From: Sinotaia quadrata
Lineage: Eukaryota > Mollusca > Gastropoda > Architaenioglossa > Viviparidae
DNA length: 64,000 bases
NCBI GenBank assembly: GCA_028829895.1
Contig: CM054181.1
Coordinates: 16,896,001-16,960,000 of the forward strand
Reading direction: 5' to 3'
The notes under the pieces were generated by a model that had not been told where the DNA came from, did no database searches, and saw nothing but the letters and a program-made list of their open reading frames with translations. Numbering within the stretch: position 1 is the first letter of the stretch; each line of letters starts with the position of its first letter. Below are positions 13,001 to 28,000 of the stretch, piece by piece. A program made the position numbers and the translations under genes.

Positions 13001-16000
13001 TTGTGTGTGCAAACATACACACACACACACACACACACTCTCATGAACGAGCACATTACACACACTCATGAAAGAGCACATTACACACACACACACACTC
13101 ATGAACGAGCATATTATACACACCCAAAAATTGTAAAAGATAATATATTCCAAAGCTAATAAAAAACATTTTAGGACAAACCTGTGATACCACCATGTTC
13201 TGCAGCTCATGGCTCTCCTGTATTATTAATCCTGTTTTAAAAAAATAAAACAAATACACAATGTCAAAATTCGCTGCATTTTATGTAGCATTAGGAACTC
13301 ATTAATGTGTTCCTAAACTGGGGCACAAATATATTTATAGCAAATATAAATAACCAACATACATATCTACATTGATTAAAGTTCTAGTCAAGAAGAGACT
13401 TGTTTTCATCATTTACAACTAGTCTCAAAGAGTTGGATGAACTCTTGTAATTTTAAACAATTGTGATGCTGTCTGGAAAAACCCAGCTAAAGTGAAAAAA
13501 ATTCAAAAGTGGGTTTTTATAATTTATTAAAGTTTAGAATCTCATGTTTATTTTAAAAAAAAAACATTTTTCACTATACAATGTTTTAAGTACATACCTC
13601 CCTGGACTATCAAAGGGGAGTAAACGACTACAAATGGCTGTGGCAGTAAAGTGAAAAAAATCAAAAGTGGGTTTTTTATAATTTATTAAAGTTCAGAATC
13701 TCATGTTTATTTAAAAATAACATTTAATTTATGTCAGATAGTTTTTTTCACTATACATTTTTTAAGTACATATCTCCCTGGACTATCAAAGGGGAATAAA
13801 CTACAAATGGCTGTAGCGCAAAATCAATTTTAGCGACTAGCCAGGTTTTCTCAGACAGCATCACAATTATTTCTTAAGCCCTTTTCTTACCTGCCTAGTT
13901 TTTTTTAAATCATTAGCATCTCAATTTCATAAAGGCGTTTCACTATTTTGATACAAAGAATAGTGTCTGCTCAAAACCAGTCATAATGGTAGAAAAAAGA
14001 CAACAAAAAGTAATAGGCTTGGCTGAGTGAATTTTCTTTTCAAATAGTTGCCATCCATCAACCACAGTCACAGTAATGAGTTTAAGGATAGAATGGAAGA
14101 AATAAATTAAGTCACAAAGCAATAGACCTGTAAACTCATCCAGGTGGATAATAGCCTGGCAGGTGTCAGATGATCTCAAGACTGAGTGCCAATGTTTGGC
14201 TGCTCGTTTACTCAGACAAGTCAGTTTAGACAGAAGGTTGCAGCCAAGGTGCAAAGAGAGACCATCCTCTTCCCCACTCACCACAAGTTGCATCTACAAT
14301 TAATCACAAAATTAAATGCTGTGTACAATAAAATTAATAAATCATATTTTATGAATGTTTTTTGTGGGATTCTACAGGCTAAATTACCTCACAAAAAATT
14401 ATAAAGAAAAATGTTGATGTGATTTTAATGGAAGAGTCCTGAGAAAATTTCATTAAATAGTGATATCTTCATTATAAAAGCTGCTAAATCATACTGAAGA
14501 ATATTATAAAATACATAGACATTTATTCAATCAACACCATAATTTGCTAAATTGTACAAGTATTGAAATTTTAAAAAAAATCAAATTCTTAGGTGAAGAT
14601 GCAACATGCAACAAATGCAAGTTCAGATTGACAACAAATTTCAGAACATATATAACAATGTTAATAAAATCACTAACCTCAATAAATATTTTTTGGGCAT
14701 CATTTAAAACAAACTGGTGATAGCTAGAAAGTCTTCCCGAAAAACTTTCATTGCCTCCATCCGTATCCGAACTCAGTCCCACATCAGAAGGCTTGTCACC
14801 AATAAGACCTTTCACAGGCTGTTTAAGTATAGCCTAGAAATTCATAAAAATAAGGCTTGTCACCAATAAGACCTTTCACAGGCTGTTTCAGGATAACCTA
14901 GAAATTTTTAAAGAAACCAATGTATTTTGTATTTACTCTTTGGCATCATGTTGGCCATTTGTAGCCAGCATCTATTAATGCTGTTCAAGTCATATCAGTC
15001 AAGCCTGGTTGTCAGTTATTTACACAGAATTACAGTTATATGGAAAGATAATTTTTGTTGTACATGTGAAGGCAGTCTTTCCTTATTGCTATTCCCTTTT
15101 CTAGATCTTGCATTTTCTCTAAATAATTTACAATTTAATGAGCTAGAGTACACATGCAGGTTACAAGACATATAAGACACGGAGCGAGTTGGAAGAAAGT
15201 TTCTTTCAAAAGAAGTTTAATAACTTTTATTGAAAGAATCCTACATAAATGCATGCAATTTCCATATAATTATTATTTCTCTGGTGGATTTTTCCACCTT
15301 CAGCATGCTTAAGATTAAAAATAATCAGCAAACATATTCTACCCTCACCCTGACCAATCCCAGCATGAAATCTATTTTGCCCATGGTGGAAACGCCTCAT
15401 GCAATATCATTAACATATTTCATGTTATCATGTCACAATTCAGAACAGGACCTATTATAGAAAATCTCTGTTGTTTTTGTAAAAACTTTTTCAACATGCA
15501 AAAATGAAAAATAAACTACAGTTCAATAAAATACCTAAATCTTATCCACAACTGGCACAGAAACATTTGCAATGTATTATAAGCACTACTTTTAAACCTT
15601 CACTGTTTATGAGCAAAGAACTATGTCACCAAAGAACTATGCATTTTGAGAGAATTTGTGGCAATTAATGCAAAGCACGCCAATAAGTCTTTCTGGTAGA
15701 ATTTACATTTACTTCTCACCTGAAATGCTCTGGTATTTTTGTGTACAGTACGGTGTGTTTTCTCTGTGGATTCCTTTAAAGCCCAGTAGTTCAAATCACT
15801 CCACCGTGCAATCTTCACAAAACCCTGTTAAGAAAAGATTATATATTACTTAAAAAATATTCTAAATTCATACAAAATACTTTTCTAATGAAAAGCACTA
15901 CAATACAAATTTTAAGCAGCAATGATGAAAAACTTAACAGGTAATATGCTAGGGTTAGTAAAAGAGAACACCAAATCTCCCAACACACACTCTATCAGGA

Positions 16001-19000
16001 ATATATATATAAAGTGAATATAGCGAACTGTGCAATTTCAATATAGCCAGTGACAATTCATTTTATAAAAAAAATAACAAAACCAAGTACTTTTAATTGT
16101 ATTATTTTATGGAAATATTTAATTTCTAAATGACTTAAAACAGAATGACAAAAATGTAATTTTGATTAGATAAAATACACTATTTTTTCACTTCGATGTT
16201 GCTCATCAAAGCAGCTGTGCAAGCCATCTTCCAAAATGCATTGTTTGAAAATGAGCCCCTAAGATGTATATTTAAATTATTTGTTGAAAATAAAGTTACA
16301 CATAATAAAACTGTATTTTTGTCTTCAGTTCTAATGAATTACTTCCATAAAAATAAAAATACAATTTCATTAAAATATCACCACATTAATAATAGAGAGT
16401 GAGAACTGCTTTCCATACACTGTAAAAATGTTACTTTAAATACTTGAGATGAATCTTGTCACTATTATATGGCACAAGCAGTATTATGTTCACTGTTCTT
16501 ATTTTTTTCCCCCTCTGGCCTGGTTTTCAACTTGAAATTTATCCAATGTTTGCATGTTGTCTAAATTCTAAAAAACAATGTTAAAATGTAATTTAAAATA
16601 ATAGTTTGTTTTAAAGTCAAATACACCTGGCAAAAGTTGAAAGGGTGCACAGAATAAATCTGGATGTCCTTTCTGTCATCAGTTCTTATCACTGCCAAAC
16701 TAAACTGATATTATTATACTGTCAACTACTGATCACAGTGCCACTTACATTTTTATTATTTTTTTTAAACGTTTTTAAACACATGCTGTGCACTGCTATA
16801 CACTTTTAAGTCCTTTTGTCCAGTGGAATGTTTTATTGTTACAACTATTATCTATCCACAGTTGTATGTGCACGGCAGTTTACAAGCATAAAATGTTTGC
16901 TAATGGCTTTGGGGTCATTTTATTACAAAATGATTCATACCCTGTACAACCATAGTTCATGACATAATGAAACTACTGTAAACATATCACAACAATAACA
17001 GACATATTATTTTCAGGCATATAACTAATACAAAGAAAACCTGGTTACTGTTGCTAAAATTGATTTTGCGCTACAGTCATTTGTAGTCGATTACTCCCCC
17101 TTTGATAGGCCAGGGAGGTATGTACTTAAAATAAAATGTATAGTGAAAAAACTATCTGACATAAATTAATTTTTTTTCCAATAAACAAAAGATTCTGTAC
17201 TTAATAAATTAAAAAAAAACCTATTTTTTTCACTTTAGACAGGTTTTCACAGACAGCATCACATGCACACGTGCGCACACACACACAAAAGTTTACTTCA
17301 TTTACTGTAGCAGTCAGCTTTGCAGAAATCATTAATGAAACATATTTTACCTTTAGCTCTTTCTCAATAGGCCCTCGCTGAAGGAGAATCTGGGCGTTCA
17401 CATTAGGAAGGAACTGTTTGTAGAAGTGGTATACATTCCAAAGCACACACATCAGATAGTCTGTATATATATATATATATATATATAGTTATATATAACA
17501 GTCACAAAAATATTTTAACAGGACATCAGAGCAGACAATTTTTAATTGCAACAATTTTATTGTAGATCTAGAACAGGATTTGTCAAGAATGCTCCAACTA
17601 TTCCACATCAATGGTATTACCATTACTATGGTATACACAAAAGATTGTTTTTTAGCCTCACACACACTAAAGGAATTACCATTACTATGGTACACTCAAA
17701 AGATTGTTTTCTATCCTCACACACACTAAAGGTATTACCATTACTATGGTACACACAAAAGGTTGTTTTCTATCCTCACACACACTAAAGGTATTACCAT
17801 TACTATGGTACACACAAAAGATTGTTTTCTATCCTCACACACACTAAAGGTATTACCATTACTATGGTACACACAAAAGATTGTTTTCTATCCTCACACA
17901 CACTAAAGGTATTACCATTACTATGGTACACACTAAAGATTGTTTTCTAGCCTCACACACACTAAAGGTCTTGTCATTACATTTGGCAAGCAATATGAAA
18001 GACAGTAATATTATTACAGTATATTAAACTAATTATTCTGTACAAGGACCAGAGTGAGAAATGTGTCGTGCCTAAAAGTGCATACTAATGCAATAATTTC
18101 AACAGTATTTTTGGAGTGCCTCATGTCTAAGCTTAACCCTCTATTCCAAAATTCAACAACAAAAGACGACAAATAAGCAATATGCAGTGTTTGAAATATG
18201 CAATATCTAACTGATAGTATATTTCAAGTTTAAAATAAAAATAAACTCTGGAATAAAAAATCTGATACACAAGCCAACAGCTTGGACTTTGTTGATAAGA
18301 GAATAACACTACCATTATGTGAACTTGGTAAGCTCTCCAGAGGTAATTTCACATTAAAAAAAAATCGTGAAACATAAAATCAAACTGACCTCGATTTGGA
18401 GATGCCTCCATGTTGACTAAGTGACAATGGAAAGCCAGCAATATGTCTAGTCTAGCAGAGTACTCTCCCATGGTAGAGTTCTCCATGAACTGTTTCAGAG
18501 ATTTCAACAGCTCTGCCACATCAGTGCCCTTAAACATGCATTATGAGAAATATAGATGCAGTCAAGGAAAATATGTCCAAATACATCCTTTGAATTCAGG
18601 TTATATATAATTCCAATTTATGTGGCAAATGGGTTAATTTACTTAGGCAAATGATTAGGCAAACTTCCTCTTTAAATTGCTGAAAAAAATTATGTCTATT
18701 AACAATAAAAATACTTAGACACAAATCAGAAAATGCATTTCGTCACTTCCCCACATTTTTTGGCTAAAATATTTTGAGGTGTAATTTAACTCAAAATATG
18801 AATATAATGGAAAAGTATCTGTTACACTTTCACAAAAACTACCTCAAGTAATTTAAGACTATAAAATGTGTGAATTCATTATCACTCTCATAAAGAAATA
18901 CCACTGCAATTATGAAATATTTTTTATGCTTGAAGACCATTTGATGCTTCACAAGTTGCAAAGCATTGAGGAAACACCCCCCCCCACACTTAGGTCCCTG

Positions 19001-22000
19001 GTCTGACATGATTTTATGGCATGAGCTAATGTTTCTAAGACAGTAAGGTTGGAAGATATGTATGTAATTGTTTAACAAAAAGAATAGGAAAGAAGTATTT
19101 ATTTCTCAACCAGTACATGATATACAAGTACACATTAATGAAATCATTCTAAAACATAATTTAGAAAGATTCTCAGTTAACAGTATAAAAACAGATGTTA
19201 CTCTGTGCAGGAAAAATGTTCCTGGCAAGCATGCGGTAGGGAAAATATATTTTAAACACTTCCCTCACCGTTCAAAAACCATGAGTTGATGTTGCACACA
19301 ACAGACAATGGCTCTTCCATAGCTGTGAAAGGCCATCTGCGGGTCTGTGCCATATGATGCCTAAAACTCTGAAATGCTTTCTCCAAACATAAAAATAATT
19401 ATATTCAAGTTCAAATTATCTGCAAATGAAGTATTGGGACAATAAAAAAAAAAATCATAAAACTAAGGTCAACTAACTTGAGACTGAGAGATGAAAGACA
19501 TCACCAAATTATATAGATGGAACCACCAGCGACTTGCTTGTTTGCGGCTTCGTTCAACCTCAATATCTAGAGCACCACTCCAACACCTATCGAATACATT
19601 TTAAAACATATTTTAAAACAAATTTGAAATGAACAAAATTATATATGGCTTTCATTATAATAATTATAATAATTTTTTTTTAAATACTGAGCAATCTCAT
19701 AAAATTACTATATCCTTTCATTTTATCCCAAATGAAACAAATTTCAAAACAACACCTTAATTCAAGCTTTCTCCATCTCACAATCAAGGATGTGACTTCT
19801 GCCAGCTGTGTTGCCATAGAAACTTTACTGGAGGCATTGGTTTCCCAATACTATTAAAAATGCAGAGAGCAAATTTTCAAATTAAAAACAATTTATAATA
19901 TTTAAAAAATACAGTCTGAAAAACACCCCCCAAATCTAATAAAATATGAAATATATCAACTGAAAAAACAAAAAAACCCCACCTACTCAGAATATAAAAT
20001 ATATCTACTGTAAATACAAAAAAATAACTATACTAAAAATATGAAATACATCTGAAAATACAAAAAAAAAATCTACTTAAATACAAAAAAAACATCTACT
20101 CAAAATATGAAATACTTCCACTGTAAATACAACAAAAAAAAAACAAAAGCAAAAAGAAAACATACTAAAAATATTAAATACATCTACTGAAAAAAACAAA
20201 CAAAAAAAATTCTTAAAATACAACAAACATCTACTGAAAATTTAAAATAAATCTACTCAAAATACCCAAAAATAACATCTATTAAAGAAACAAAAGCATT
20301 TAATCAAAATATGAAATATATCTACTGTAAAAACAATAAAAATATGAAAAACTTCTAAAATACAAAAAAACATCTACTCAAAAATTTATAAATACAAAAA
20401 AACATACTAAAAATATGAAATGCATCTACTGAAAATACAAAATAAAAAAATCTACTGAAATACAAAAGAAAATAATCTACTGAAAATACAAAAACCTCTA
20501 CTAACCTGAGCTGTCTGAAGTAGAAGTTCCATGCCAGTGAGAAATTTGATGACTGGACTAGTCACTGGAAAGGAACAAATCCTCTCCACTATCTGACAAA
20601 GCTATGGAGGAAATGGGTAATGTGACACGATAATAAACTTTATTATTTTTTTTTAAAATCATGATTCTACAGCTACTGACTTTTGATGAAAAATCATGAC
20701 CAGCCAAAGTTGCAATAATTCTTAAGCAAGAATTCTTAATCAACAATCCAACTAAAATGCAATGATGCATTAAGTGATGCTGCACTTGGATAGGGTAAAG
20801 GGGAAATAAGCAGACATGATAGCATGGATCATTAGTGAACCAAAAATAGAATCAGTGTGCCGTGTCATTTGTAGATTTCTTTAACTGCAGGTAATCTTAC
20901 AATAATACTCTTAATAGTCTGAGGTGAGGTGAACAAAGGTTACTTAGAATTACTGAAAAGTTGGGCAATACAGACAGAACTTTACCTTAGTCTAACATAG
21001 TTTTGAGCTTAAGTTTCTATTTAAAATAAAACCTCCTCTTGCTCCTATACATACTGTTATGGCATGTTATATAAACTTCCAAAACTTAATTGAAAACAAA
21101 GCTTAACACATAAAAAACAGTTCTCATTATCCAAGACAAATGTTTGTCTTAATGAACATAATGACACAATGAATCTTCAATCACATGCAAAGTCTTAACC
21201 TAAATGGTGAATGGGTGGGACTCAAACACTTGAGACTCTAATGTACAATTATATAAAACATAAACAAATAATATTAGTCATCTAACACTAGTGGCATATT
21301 CATTTCAGGTGCATTATGAAGGCAGACATTCATTCTGATTTTTATGTCAAAGATATGTCATTGTTTGGTAAAAAATAATAATAATCTTTCATTCTTCAAG
21401 TTCAATGACTTCATCTTTCTGTTATTGCTGCTTTACAACCACAACAACCTCTGTGAGTATCTTACAGTTAGTCAACAGTCTCTATGACTCATAATATATC
21501 ACAATAATTTTTCTGCCTAACACCAAAACAGTATAACTTGTCCCACAATTACAAGTCCCCAATCACAACAGTCTCCATGACTTGTCCCACAATCAATACA
21601 AGTCTCCATGACTTGTCATACAATCACATCAGTCCCACAATCATACCATTCTCCATGACTCATCCCATTATCACCACAGTCTCCATGACTTTTCCCACAA
21701 CCACAACAATCTCCATAATTTGTCCCAGAATCATAACAGTCTCCATGACTCACAATCACAACAATTTTTCTGCCTTAAATTACAACTCTATGATGTCCCA
21801 CAACCTCTCCATGTCTTGTCCCACAATCTCAAATCTCCATTTGTCCCACAATCACGATAGTCTCCATGACTCACAATCAAAACTGTCTTACAAACCTGCT
21901 TGAGGGTCGGATGGTCAGGCCACTCTTTCTGCAGCTCAGCCACTCTGATCATGACTTGCTGTAAAATTGGCTGACACTGAATGACCTCTAAAATGTTTGG

Positions 22001-25000
22001 ATCCACATAGATATTGTAGCACTTAGATGGTTCTGGACTCTGGCTGTAGAGCTGATGCAGATGAGATTATAAAATAGTAAAAACAATAATAAAGAGGATT
22101 TAAATTAAAATACATTTTTCCTGATTATTTACCTGATGGCCATACCTAAGGAAATCATAATTCAAACAAGCTAGAATCTGAAACATACCCACAAAACCTC
22201 ACAGAGCAAAATTTGAAGGAAATTCATGTACTATACCCCATAATTCACCACCACCACCACCACCCACACAGTTGTTCATGCCAGTAGGTGCGGCTACCAT
22301 GAATTTGTTCTTTGTTGAGAGAAATAAGGAAAACCATTTATACACCACTGATATGTTAATACTGATTGCAACAGCTGTTGTAGCAACATACTGATAAACC
22401 AGATTAGTAGAGCAAAATACTGGACACTGTATGGTATGATGTCACATGCTAGACTTATAAATAGCTTGCAAGACAAGATTGATATATGCTGCTACACTTG
22501 TGTGGTTTTTAAGAGCTTTGATGTGTGAAATAACCATAATGTCAAGTTTAATAATGTGTGTTCTACCACAAAGGTTTCAAAGAAAGGCACCCTTATCCAT
22601 ATTCAGTCTTTTGGAGAAAGTGTTGGAATGTGTGAAACAGCCTTAATGTCAAAATAGGTGGGCTGGGTTTAAAGGGAAGGCACCTTTATCCATATACAGT
22701 CTCTGGAACAAAATGCTAGTGTGTGAAATAAAAAAAATAGAAATTTGGCAGGTGTATTTAATGGCAATGTATAGGGGCTATAAAAGAAATTCACCTCAAA
22801 AAAAAAAAAAGGATCTGATTAAATAAATCCAACAAAAAGTGTCTGCATCAAAGAAAAAATAGCACTGGCCTGATAACCATCAGTCTGCACCAAAGTAAAA
22901 ATAGCACTGACCTGATAAACAAGTCTGCACCAAAAAGTAGCACTAAGAAAGAGACTTCAATCTTGGGACTTTTTTTTTTTACCAAATTCTTGTTTATTTT
23001 TCCCCATTTTTTACTTAGCGCTCTCTAACTCGTTTGTATACAGTATAAATCGTACATAATTCCTATAAGTCATAGCTTGTAAAAGATATAACTCATAATC
23101 TAGAAACAGTACATAACTTTTAAAAGTCCTGCAAAAGGTAGAATCTGTAATATATATGGAAACTTTCTGATAGGGAATTCAATTCAGGTAATAATTCTAC
23201 CACAAAATCCACAATACAATTTAAAACAAGTGAAAAATGATCTTACCTGTGAAGTGGCCTCAAGACCTAAATGTACTGACTGAGCAATGTAGCCACACAT
23301 CAGTATATGCGAGCCTATTACTTGGTGATCAACAGCTTCATCTGGAGGCAGAAAAATGTTTCATCAATAACACCCAGAGAATTATTTGTGTGTAAATGTC
23401 TAGAATACTTAATATACAAAGAGGATTTTGTATTTATTTTACACTGAAAAGCTTCTTTATTATTTAATGAACAAAATGCTTTGTTAAAATCTGAAGACCA
23501 TTTGAAAAGAATCCACACCAAGATTAGATATTTCTATTAAAAATATGGTTTCAATAGAAGGCACGACAAAAGACAATCACACTTAATCACTGGCACCAAT
23601 TGCCATATTTAGGAAGTTCAATTCTAGAATAGCTTTAAGCTCCTTTGCCAAATCACATCATTCTTCATACCTATGTTACCAGTAGACATACTTGAGTCTC
23701 AGACACTAACCACTGCTGTGGTGTATAGAAAGTTCAATTCTGAGAGCTTCAAGCTCCTTTGCCAAATAGCAACTTTTCTCATGCCCAATATATTACCATA
23801 AACTACACAGTAAGTGTAACATCATGTACTGATCTGGCCTCAAGACTATATTTAGATAGGTGACTAATGTTTGTATCATAATTAAAGATACTGCATTACT
23901 ACTGGACTTTATATAAATATAGCATACATGCTGCCATTGCAGTTAGCATTAATATGAGGCTAACATAGTGAAGGACTGCATCACTTAGTCCTTCCTTCCA
24001 TGACCAACAATAAATTGACTACAAAAGACATTAATAAAATACTAACTTAGTAATTCCCACAAAGTTTTTCCTAAATCAAGTGCAACTTGATATGCAAGCA
24101 ACGTCGGCCTTAAGATATCCATGTTTTCTAATCCTTTTGGAATGTGTTGCTTTGACAACCAGCCAGCAGAGGTCAAATGGTGCATTAAGTAAATGTGGCA
24201 ACAGCAAATTTCATCCATTTCATGTTCAGATATTTCCTCAGAGGATTGAACTCCATCTCCTTTGTCCATGGGCTGCTCCCTTGTGCCTGTGTCTTCAAGT
24301 CGTGCAGCTTCAATCATGTCCTGGTAATCCTGCATGGGAAAATGTATAAATATTGTCAAATTCACCATCTCTCCATGATATTACTGCCACAAACTCTCAT
24401 AGCATTCAAACCTAAAAATACTGCGTATACATAACAGGTCTGTATCTAATTCTATTGTCTCCCTTTGGCTTAATGCCATACTCTTTTAGCAAGTGAAGAC
24501 ATTCAGAAATGTATACATTTTATCAGGAGAAACTTGTATTAATAGAAATCTGAACCAAACAAATGAAATATATGGTATGTACAAACTGTGAACACAGTAA
24601 TACAAAAGTATAAACTATAGGTAAGATCATAAATCAACTAAGTACAAAATTATTTTTAAAAATGGTGAACATAAAAGTTCAAATTAAAAATTTTTTAAAT
24701 GTACCGCATGAAATGATGGGAAAGCTTCTCTGAAATCTGCCTCTTCCCTTTCTTTCTCTGTCCTGTCATCACCGTGCATTTTCTCTTTAATGCGATACAG
24801 TGAACCTTCCTCTTCCTCTCTCTGTCGACGGTGCTCTTCCTGATCTCGCCAGGCTCTTACAAATAGGTCAAGGATGTGGACAAGGTCAGCAAATAGATCA
24901 GAGTTCAACTCTTGTGTTTGTTTGGCATGAGCTTTTAACAGCAGCAATGAACAGTAAAGCAACCTATTCTCAGAAAAAGAAAGAATTACAAAAGCTCAGC

Positions 25001-28000
25001 TATTTAAAAATAAAATGCCATTCAAAACATAGCTGTACATTAAAAGCTATGTAATTAATCATATCTTGCTTTAACAATAAAGGATGTCATTCCATATGTA
25101 TGTATATGCACGATATATTAATAATTATTTTTAAGTGGAGTTTTAATACACTCCTTCACCACCACATCCAGAAATAATCTCCCTTATAGCTCACAATCCA
25201 TTATTATTCAAAATGTTATTTCAATCATATATTTCACACATTCTCTAGAAACAAATTTCAAAATATTTATTCTTCATCAAATAAAACGTAAAACCTGTTA
25301 AGATTTTTTTCCTAAATTTAAGAGATTCCCGTTTTTAATATTATTTAATATCCTGGAAAAATACTTCTTGGATTTTTTAAACCAACATACCCCAATCCCC
25401 CCCAACCAATAAAAACATGCAGGTTAATTTAATGTAGTGTTAAGATTTAAAGAAAATTTATAAAATTTCCTATTTTTAATATTATTTTAATGTCCATGAA
25501 AATGTACTTTTTAATTTATTTTTGTTAATGGTGCAAATGTTGACTACATTTTAAAAATAATGTCAAAAAAAAAAATTATTACCTGGCTGGATTTTGAATC
25601 TGGTGTTCAAATGTCAGGCTTTCTTTGCTTGCATCAAGGCCAGAAAGACAGGAAACAATCTCCAGAGTTACTTGTGAGCATAGTTTCCTGGCCAGAACCA
25701 GCAGAGTGGGTGTGTTTTCACAGATTGATGGAAAAGCACCCAAATCTTTGATAACTTCACCAAGACTACCATTTGCAGGACACCGACCGATCTAAACAAG
25801 TTTTAAAGTACTATAGTTTGCATACACTGTAAATCCAAAAAGCAACAGATACATTTTCTCATCATGTTAAGTAAGTGCACACAAAATTAGGAGATACATT
25901 CTGCCCTTGACAAACTGAGCCCCAAACCAAAACCCCGATAGAGCTAATGAAAAAGTTAATAAACTTAGTAATAATCTCATTGAAATGCACTCACCAGCAA
26001 AAAGTTCATGTACTTACAATTTCAATGTTTCCCACCATGCATAAAATACACACAAAATTAAAATCCATACAGGGCAAAAGTTATCACACACCCAAACACA
26101 CCTGTAATTGTTTGATCCTGAGCATAGCACCTTGTGCCACAGTTCTAATGCCAAGCCGCATCTGATTAAAAAATATATATATGAATAAATGTTTATAATA
26201 ATGTAGTAAATCACTAAAGGTTAGCCAGCAAAAGAAATCATAACAATAGATGAAGAAATATGAATAAAAATACCAAAGAAAAGAGTCTGAAGCAGAACAA
26301 GTCAAATTAAGTCCTTGGATTAAAAAAGGAGGTAATATCATACCAAACACATATTCTGAATAATTACTTTATACACAATACAACTAATTAATTAAAAATG
26401 GAACATGATATTGTAAAATGAATGCCAGATATAGTTTTTTCCTAAGCAATTTATAAACCAAATTTAAATAATGTGTGTTGTTGATAAATAAGTTTATATC
26501 TCCTTTTCAGAAAATATTTTGGTTTTATAGAAGCCAGTATGCTGAAGATGCTGAAAGCAATGCCTTTAATTATGTTAATGAGAAAGCTAAACTAATGTTA
26601 GGGAATCAATGTGGTATTGATGGGGAACATTTATACAAAAATAAGCAGCATTGAACCATTTTTTAATAAGTTTTTCAGACATTATTTCACTTTTAAATGA
26701 ATGTTTCTCAAAATGATGTTTTTCTTCTTAAAATAGTTTTAATTAATCCATGCACGTGAAATTTGGCATACCAGCTCCTCACATACAGAGTATCAGTTCC
26801 TCACATATACATACCAGTTCCTCATATATATACAGTTAAAAACTGAAGTATGCATGAAATCTAGTTTTAAATATTATTAAAAAATCCTTGTGTACTCAAA
26901 ATATTTTTTTTTTTACAGGGACAATAATAAAAAAAAAATCATAACTTTATTTTTACTTAATTTTTTTTTAATTGGTATACTTCACTTTTTGGAGGCTTGT
27001 CTAATAGATAATAAAAACTACATTAAAAAAATTGTTATGAATTCTTTTCGAATGCTGAAATAGTGCATATTTTCATATTTTAAAAAATTAATGAAATAAA
27101 AACTAAGCAAGAATCTGATAACTGTTATTGCTTCCTTATAAGAAGGGTGACATATACTCCAAATTTAAAGATTGTAGGTTCATAAATAAATTTGTTCCTT
27201 CTTGGCTTGTAGTAATGGGGCCTTAAAAAAAAAAAATCATAACTGAAATATAAAGAGAAAATGATCCAAACTTCAGCTGACTTTAAAAAGAACATCTAGA
27301 TTATAAAAAGACAACTGTTAAATTTTTGCTCTTTATTTATCCATTAAAAAAAAAAAAATCTAAAATCAACAGGATTCAAACTATAAGAATATAGACTTTT
27401 ATCATTTAAAATATCTAAATTATAGAAAGGATTACTGTTCGATTTTTTTAATAGCACTGCAACAACTAAACCTACAGGATTCAAATTGTTAGGATCCAGA
27501 CTTCTACCTGCAAGTTTTTAAAAAAAAATCATAGTTATTAAAAGATTTAATTTAATCAACTCACCACTTCAACAGCTAGACCAACTGGAACCACAATATC
27601 CTGCAAATAATGGAAGTCTTGTTTCAGTCGCTCTAAGAACTGCCGTAGAGATGATTGCAAAGTCTGCTCTTCTTGTAGGGCTGTCATGCAATATGCAGTA
27701 CTGGAGTCTGATTTGCAGGCTTTGAGTAACCGAGTGACTAGAGAATTAGTGGTGGCTGGAGAGCCGATAGTCTGCAGGAACACTGTCACTTCTTGACTTA
27801 AGCGCAAAAACTGTTTAAATATAAAAGGTATGGGATGGTTGGGAGGAAGAATATATCTGCTAAATTATAAAATATTAAAAAAATTTGCAAGAAAAAAAGT
27901 TTAGATTTAGCAAAATAAAAAAAAAATAATTACCATTTGCTTATGGGAATTTATTTTCATTTAAATGCTGATTTTGAAGGAAGAACTTAACCTTCAAAAG

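Noticed and set aside
17546..17975. Possible CRISPR-like array (regular 59 bp units)
   Set aside because: Units are directly tandem without unique spacers, in a eukaryotic intron: an ordinary minisatellite.
21538..21903. 121-codon plus-strand Ser/Thr/His-rich ORF
   Set aside because: Product of the 31 bp tandem repeat plus the antisense of e15.
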